DNA of 64,000 nucleotides from Diplocarpon mali (taxonomy: Eukaryota > Ascomycota > Leotiomycetes > Helotiales > Drepanopezizaceae): the NCBI GenBank assembly GCA_024741835.1, contig JAENRP010000176.1, forward strand, positions 1 through 64,000. Direction: 5' to 3'. Below, in pieces: positions 59,151 through 64,000 of this stretch. Position numbers and translations under genes: made by a program. The notes below the pieces were generated by a model. The model saw only the letters and a program-made list of their open reading frames with translations, searched no databases and had not been told where the DNA came from. Numbering within the stretch: the first letter of the stretch is position 1; every line of letters starts with the position of its first letter.

Positions 59151-60057
59151 GTTAATATCTGTGCTCTTGATAGCACTTCGTTGTAAGCTGTCGCATCCTT
59201 GCATTTTCTTTGAAAGGACATGTCCTGATGTGGTGCGCAAATCCAACTTGATAGGTGTCAGCTAGTTTGCTCGGTGGCAGGCCGTGGCCGTGCTAGGCGT
59301 TTCTACAGACCTTGCACTGTTTTCGTCTCCGATAACCCTAAGTCTCCAGGCATCACTCCAAGAAGTCATTGGTTGTTCTAGCATTTGGTCTGCGATTGCC
59401 GTAAGTCAGATCCGGACTCCTTTGCAGATAGCCGCTTACTCGGAATTCTGGACCAGAGTGATTGTGCCCGCCATATTTCGCCTGGGAATCATCTTTGCTG
59501 CTCTGCACGCTGGTGAGCGGAACCTCAAGGGTGCAATATCGGCTGCCTATACTCAGATACAAATCTGCTACGCTACAACCGCTGCAACGACACCCTGTCT
59601 TCGGCCTTCCATGAACGCTCTCAACGCCAGCTATGGCGCACCTGCGTCCGTAGAGTCGAGTCCAGATGCGACGAGAGCCTACTCGCTGAGCCGTTTGTCC
59701 AAACGAAACAAGAAGAACGGGACGGAGGTAACGGATAGTGGGAAAGAGCCAGAGTCTCAAGGTTTGGAGCCTGCACCTCGGATAAGATGGGACGGCACGG
59801 CGCATCATGTAGATGTGTTGAATGGTGATCAGCTGAGTCTCGAGAGTCGTGAGAGTGGGCAGATGATGATTTCGAAAGATACTGAGGGGACAGTGAAGTA
59901 TGAAGCCGTGCAGCGGGGACTGGTCCAGACAAGGCGAGGTCTCTATGCTATGCCACCATTCATTTCGAGTGTCTGTTGGAGGCTACCATCTGCTCATTCT
60001 GCAGTACATAAAACAAGTCAAGGCGATGAGCCGATTACGTCTCGCTATCCACCTTGA
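59100..60057 (+). pseudogene. 3' part of a rhodopsin-domain (PTH11-like) integral membrane protein
   Basis: The plus strand reads IIGASTLFMLISVLLIALRC, then HPCIFFERTCPDVVRKSNLIG, a 42-bp intron (59255-59296, GTGTCA...CTAG), VSTDLALFSSPITLSLQAS, FWTRVIVPAIFRLGIIFAAL and YTQIQICYATTAATTPCLRP. This is the second half of the seven-helix fungal membrane protein family (rhodopsin domain, related to PTH11), including the usual C-terminal block (QMMISKDTEGTVKYE). The first helices are missing: their place is taken by the permease pseudogene on the other strand. The frame runs about 43 codons past the usual C-terminus. Probably a truncated, non-functional gene, although I cannot exclude unusual upstream exons. 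Confidence 0.6.
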
Positions 60058-60743
60058 GACTGCAGTGGCTATTCGACTCCTGTTGCTCCGTTCTACCAGC
60101 TCAGTCCTGACCAGCGTGAGTTCACGTAAATGGCAAGCATCTTATAATACAGAAGCGAGCTTAAGGGCAAGTATTTTACTCGAAACTCATATCATCCACC
60201 AAATTATAAGGCGATATTATATTTCAAGCCTTGGTGCTATTGCCATGAAACTCTTCATGATATGCAGAGTACATTTGCTTCATACTCGCGAACTCAAATG
60301 CACGTCATCATGACTGCTAGCAGCTGTCCTATATACTATATTTCCAAGTTCCAAGTTCTTAGTTCTGCACCTACTAGCGAATTTATAATACATAGCTGAA
60401 GGTATACTACCCTACTCTAACTGTGATAATTCTTCAAGCTCCTACGTTCTTATATCTAGGTTCTTCTCTTGGACCGTATGATGACGCCTCACGTAGTGGA
60501 GTAGAAATCACGAGTAACACGGCCGACTATCCTGGTATATAGCTCTGCTTGGTGCAGGTGGTATATTCAGCGCGCGCCGTTGTTGAGGAGCCAGAGGGCT
60601 GCCATCACGTTTTTCCTTGAGCCCACCGAGTCCTCTATAAAAGGAAAGAATGATCTCTCTTGTGGGCCACGGCAAGCTCGCTTTCATCTGACGCCGATGT
60701 CGAGGGACGTTGGAGGTGATTAACGAGCAAGGCACGGGTTTAG
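60058..60743. other. Intergenic, nothing recognised
   Basis: Mildly AT-rich, with short frames only. It ends in the TTTAG target site (60739-60743) of the solo LTR. Confidence 0.5.
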
Positions 60744-61028
60744 TGTGACGACACAGAACCGTCTGCATTGCGGGATCAGGTATGGTAGCAAGAACGAGGT
60801 GCAAAGGCGTATTCTGCAGGTCTAATACGAAAGAAGCGAAGAAGTTGGAGGACTCTCCTATAGAGAGCCTCCCGACTTGAATAAACCGGCCAGAGGCCCT
60901 GGCGCCCATTTCTATAATATTATGCGAGAGTCCCCTAGTACTCGTTATTAAAGTAGAGTCAGGGTAGCCCTACCTCGAATGATATATCAAAACCTTGACC
61001 GCCGTAACTCCGAGATGCCATCGTTACG
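60744..61028 (-). mobile_element. Solo LTR (family A), GC-preserved copy
   Basis: Starts TGTGACGACACAGAACC and ends CATCGTTACG, bounded on each side by TTTAG (60739-60743, 61029-61033), a perfect 5-bp target duplication. It matches the reverse complement of 3131-3446: shared blocks include GACACAGAACC, GGCGTATTCT, AGGTCTAATA, CGAAGAAGTT, CCTATAG and, near the far end, CAAAACCTT and CGCCGTAA. It is shorter by about 30 bp and keeps C/G at many sites where the other copy has T/A. There is no internal region next to it, so LTR-LTR recombination removed the element. Confidence 0.9.
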
Positions 61029-61033
61029 TTTAG

Positions 61034-61616
61034 AAGCCCTCTATCCTCCATACTATGGCCCAAGAACGACAGATATACTCATCTTGATCTTACTGGGGCG
61101 GTCTCTTGTTCGAGTGCCGAGAACACGGAAGATTTCTGCAATATCCACGTCGGCAAGAAGTATTGCTGTCGAGGGCTGGCATGCTGCAGGACCACTACAC
61201 CATGAGCCTGTTCATCTCTGAGCTATTCTGTTCCCGACGCCACTTTCAAGACAGCTGGTTGACGCTCAAGCCTCCAAGGTGAGATTTCTTCGATGACATT
61301 ACATATCTATCTGCTTTGGCTCCCTTTTCCCTCAGTCTACCGGTCTACCGGTCAGGTTCTGGTGTTTTTCTTGGCGAGCCCCTGAATTCTAGCGGTATCT
61401 CGGCTGGCTGCGGGGTGACTCTTCCCCTCTACTGGCCTGGAGTCACTCTGGATGATCTGGATATAAGTCTGCGACCAGAAGAAAAGGTGGAAGCAATGTA
61501 CGCGAAGCATATCGAGAGAGAGAAGTCTACACTTCTGGACAAACCTTCCGGAACCTGCAAGGATCACCGGGCATTGCACAAAGTCCCCCCCCCGTAACGA
61601 ACTTGCAGAGAGAGTC
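61034..61616. other. Intergenic downstream of the Nudix gene
   Basis: No convincing frame. A 93-codon plus-strand frame at 61316-61597 has no family resemblance. A C-run (CCCCCCCCC near 61586) lies just beyond the Nudix stop codon. Confidence 0.5.
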
Positions 61617-62186
61617 CTAGAGTCCCTTCTTCCTCAGCCTGAATCCCTCCAGTATACTCTCCTGCTGCGCCCTCCAAGTGAACTCAAAGCCCAGTCCGCC
61701 CTTGAGCCTCTTCTCTCTGCACTCCTCTTCGCAAACCCACGCGAAGCACTGGTGTTCTCGCGCATCCAGCTTCACTTCGCCTCCACCCTCGACCTCGACC
61801 TCGAACTCGAACTTCACCACCCGCAACGCTCTGCTCGTCACGAACGTCCTGCCCGGGCCCGGGCCTTCTCCAGCAGAGGGAACCGAACGCTTGATATGCG
61901 TGACGGTCAAGCCGGACTCTTCCCAGACCTCCCGCGCGACCGCGTGGAGGATTGTGGCGTCTGACGTGTCGACACCGCCCCCGGGAACCTCCCAGAGGTT
62001 GGGGCTGGAGTCAGTTGGTGCGCGTTGGACGAGGAGGAGCTTGTTGTCGGGCGCGAAGACGAGAGCACCGGTTGCGATGGCTTGGTGTGGGGGAGATGAT
62101 GGGTGGGAGGCGAGGTAGGTTGACATAGGGACTGCGAATTGTGTCAAAGTGGGGTCGAATGAGAAGTCTGGCTTCGGTTGCGCCAT
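61617..62186 (-). CDS. Nudix hydrolase family protein
   Basis: A single exon of 189 codons from ATG 62186. The Nudix box is at residues 71-92: GVDTSDA, TILHAVA, REVWEESGL. The REVxEExG core with Glu 86, 89 and 90, which bind the catalytic metal, is intact, while the first Glu of the classical G-x5-E is Ala 77. The preceding strand reads TGALVFAPDNKLLLVQRAP and LWEVPGGG, the normal Nudix fold entry. There is no signal peptide or organelle signal beyond a short polar N-terminus, so a cytosolic enzyme that hydrolyses a nucleoside diphosphate derivative is likely. The substrate cannot be told from sequence. Convergent with nothing; neighbours on both sides are non-coding. Confidence 0.88.
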   Translation of the reverse strand: MAQPKPDFSFDPTLTQFAVPMSTYLASHPSSPPHQAIATGALVFAPDNKLLLVQRAPTDSSPNLWEVPGGGVDTSDATILHAVAREVWEESGLTVTHIKRSVPSAGEGPGPGRTFVTSRALRVVKFEFEVEVEGGGEVKLDAREHQCFAWVCEEECREKRLKGGLGFEFTWRAQQESILEGFRLRKKGL

Positions 62187-64000
62187 GATGGTATTGGGTT
62201 TTCCGGCGGGTGTCGGCAGGGGTAGAAAGATTTCGAGGAGCCGACGGTTTCCTGTCGCGTCGCTTTGGTCCTTGAATTACGTAGATTGAAGAAACATGCT
62301 CTTCAATTTGTGTTGGGTGACTTCGGGTTAGCGAATGCTTCGGCTTTCCACACCAGGCTTGCGATTTTATTCCCTCCCTGGTAGACAGGGGAAATAAGGA
62401 GAACGATGAAAGATTTCTACAATATCCAACTCAGGTCCGGAGCTTGCGCATGACTTCTAACTACACAGTCAGCTCAACAAACCGGCTAGTTTCCAGGCAT
62501 CTTGGCGTTTGACAAGCCGCAGAAGATATCGGGCTAGGGTTTCTGTTGTCGCCCATGCACTGTATATACCAGAGTTCTGGTTTCCGTTCTTGAGGCCGAC
62601 GACTTGACGACGGTGTTTCAATCGCCGGTTACCTCAGGTCTGCCACACCTGAATCTTGATCATCTGTCTACGAAAGCAAGCACCAATTCCGATTCCGGAT
62701 TAGTAGCGATGGTTCTGTTCTAAAACCCGTCACCTCCCAAAGACTACACCCTAACTTGCCAATTTGAGCTGCTGCTTCTTGACCCGTGTGAACAGCCGTG
62801 AGAGCTTTATCGGCCTCAGATGAGATAGCCGAATACCTGAAGCTTTTTCCTAGGCGAGAGTAGGATCTCTTCGGCCGACTTGTATTTACTTCCTTTCGGT
62901 AAAGGGGGCGGCGGCGGCCGGTTGTTTAACAAGCACTTGGTGGACCTCGAGGGATTTGAAGCTTATTCTCTCAACAGCGCGGGCAGAACCAGGAGTATAG
63001 AACAACTTCAGATTCTAATGACGTTGTCATACAAGAGACACTAATCGAAGTCCTCCGTGTTGGTATTTAATTTCACGTTTTAGAAGGGTACTTGGTTTAG
63101 TTCAAGAGACAGGATTCAGGAAATATGTTCAAGAGTTCTAATTGTGTCTTACATCCCCTCACACAGCATTGAGAGGGATTCAAACGCTCAAAGCGAGGCC
63201 TGAATGGTATGAATTGCGGCAAGTTTGGGAGCCAAATATTCCAAGGATGGCCCACAAGCAAACCAAGACCGTCATATCTCCCTTGAGACAGTCAGCATGA
63301 TCCATACTTGAACTTGAGGATAGATTCCTTGAGCAACTCAGGGCTACCTTCCTTTATCGGCGAGTTCCCTGCCGGCACCGTTGGGCACGACTATTGCCAG
63401 GCACATTGGTCTGATCGAATGGCCAGCCAAATTTAGGATTATTGACATGGTATGAGGGTCCAGGTCTCAATCGGTATTGATCTTCTACGCTCTCTATGCG
63501 CTTTGGGTGCTCAAATTCTGGTTCCTAATCTTGACCATCTACCCATGAAAACTTTTCGTATGCTCTCCAAGTTTGTTTTTCTAGTTGATGGTTTTCACGC
63601 ATGCTGCCAGCCTCATAACACCTTACTCGAGCGGCCATGAAAATGCTTTAAAGAAGCCACGCAGGGCCTTTAACGTGCTATTCTGCATGCTATATCTAGT
63701 CAACACTCCGACCGCTGTCGTTGCTGCTGTCATGCGATGAAGTGATGGTTACAGCAAGTGAGCATTTCCATCTGAACAACACGGGTGGGAATAGCATGTT
63801 CAGGACTCGGTACAACCCATACTAGACTACTTTTTACGTGAGGTAATCACAGCGATTCCATGTAAAGCAGATTACAAGTCAAGCCATCGTTGGATGGCGG
63901 ATTTTCCAGGTCCTCCACGTTCGGGCAAGCTATTTTGGTTAAAATCGCAATTGCAGAGTCTTTGAGACACCTCTTGCGATATGAGAGACTTTGAAAACTG
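62187..64000. other. Window end, no gene supported
   Basis: Contains the upstream region of the Nudix gene and about 1.6 kb of ordinary-composition DNA with only short frames (longest about 62 codons, 63452-63640, without family resemblance). A GGCGGCGGCGG run occurs near 62907. Nothing else is recognised. Confidence 0.5.

Noticed and set aside
60508..60909. 133-codon minus-strand frame
   Set aside because: Its first part lies inside the solo LTR (60744-61028) and the rest has no domain.

Overview
The window looks like nuclear DNA of a filamentous ascomycete (Pezizomycotina). Introns are short GT...AG introns of about 40-120 bp. The recognised proteins (a V-ATPase assembly factor, mitochondrial COQ1, cohesin acetyltransferase ECO1, a Zn2Cys6 regulator, a full-size ABCG transporter) have the architecture usual in that group. 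The first 22.5 kb is an AT-rich block with the look of repeat-induced point mutation (RIP). A Eurotiomycete is my best guess from the character of the COQ1 and ECO1 proteins, but I cannot prove it from the window.

Region 1 (1-22.49 kb) is a transposon graveyard. A minus-strand coding relic of unknown identity (1-8 kb) is split by a perfect solo LTR (3131-3446, target duplication AAAGT). It is followed by a minus-strand Ty3/Gypsy relic (about 8.3-14.7 kb, with protease, RT, RNase H and integrase still readable), a minus-strand Ty1/Copia relic (about 15.56-21.95 kb) in which a 2.35-kb segment occurs twice around a protease-integrase segment, and the 3' part of a Tc1/mariner transposase (21.96-22.48 kb). 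A 276-bp deletion derivative of the same mariner family, with TA target sites and long TIRs, lies at 22627-22902. Scattered through 1-14.65 kb, and nowhere else, are at least 14 copies of a GC-rich palindrome of about 30 bp that sits inside the decayed coding sequence. This is the most unusual feature of the window.

Region 2 (22.9-34.4 kb) is ordinary genic DNA: an intron-bearing tRNA-Arg(ACG), then vma12 (minus) and coq1 (plus) as a divergent pair, then eco1 and a long proline-rich NPF-motif protein, both on plus.

Region 3 (34.4-51.2 kb) is long and nearly gene-free, and GC-rich from about 38.6 kb. It holds one gene, a 667-residue AT-hook plus Zn2Cys6 transcription factor (42697-44804), an assembly gap (44855-44970) and a high density of micro- and minisatellites, including an AT-rich island of diverged repeats at 46.28-46.75 kb.

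Region 4 (51.2-60.1 kb) has one intact gene, a 1329-residue ABCG transporter with two canonical nucleotide-binding domains. Downstream of it are three broken genes: a P450 truncated at the I-helix, an amino-acid/choline permease with at least five frame breaks, and the 3' part of a rhodopsin-domain membrane protein. This could be the remains of a catabolic or secondary-metabolism cluster.

Region 5 (60.1-64 kb) has a second solo LTR of the family seen at 3.1 kb. It is in the opposite orientation, not AT-shifted, and has a TTTAG target duplication. A single-exon Nudix hydrolase (minus) follows, and the last 1.8 kb has no gene I can support.
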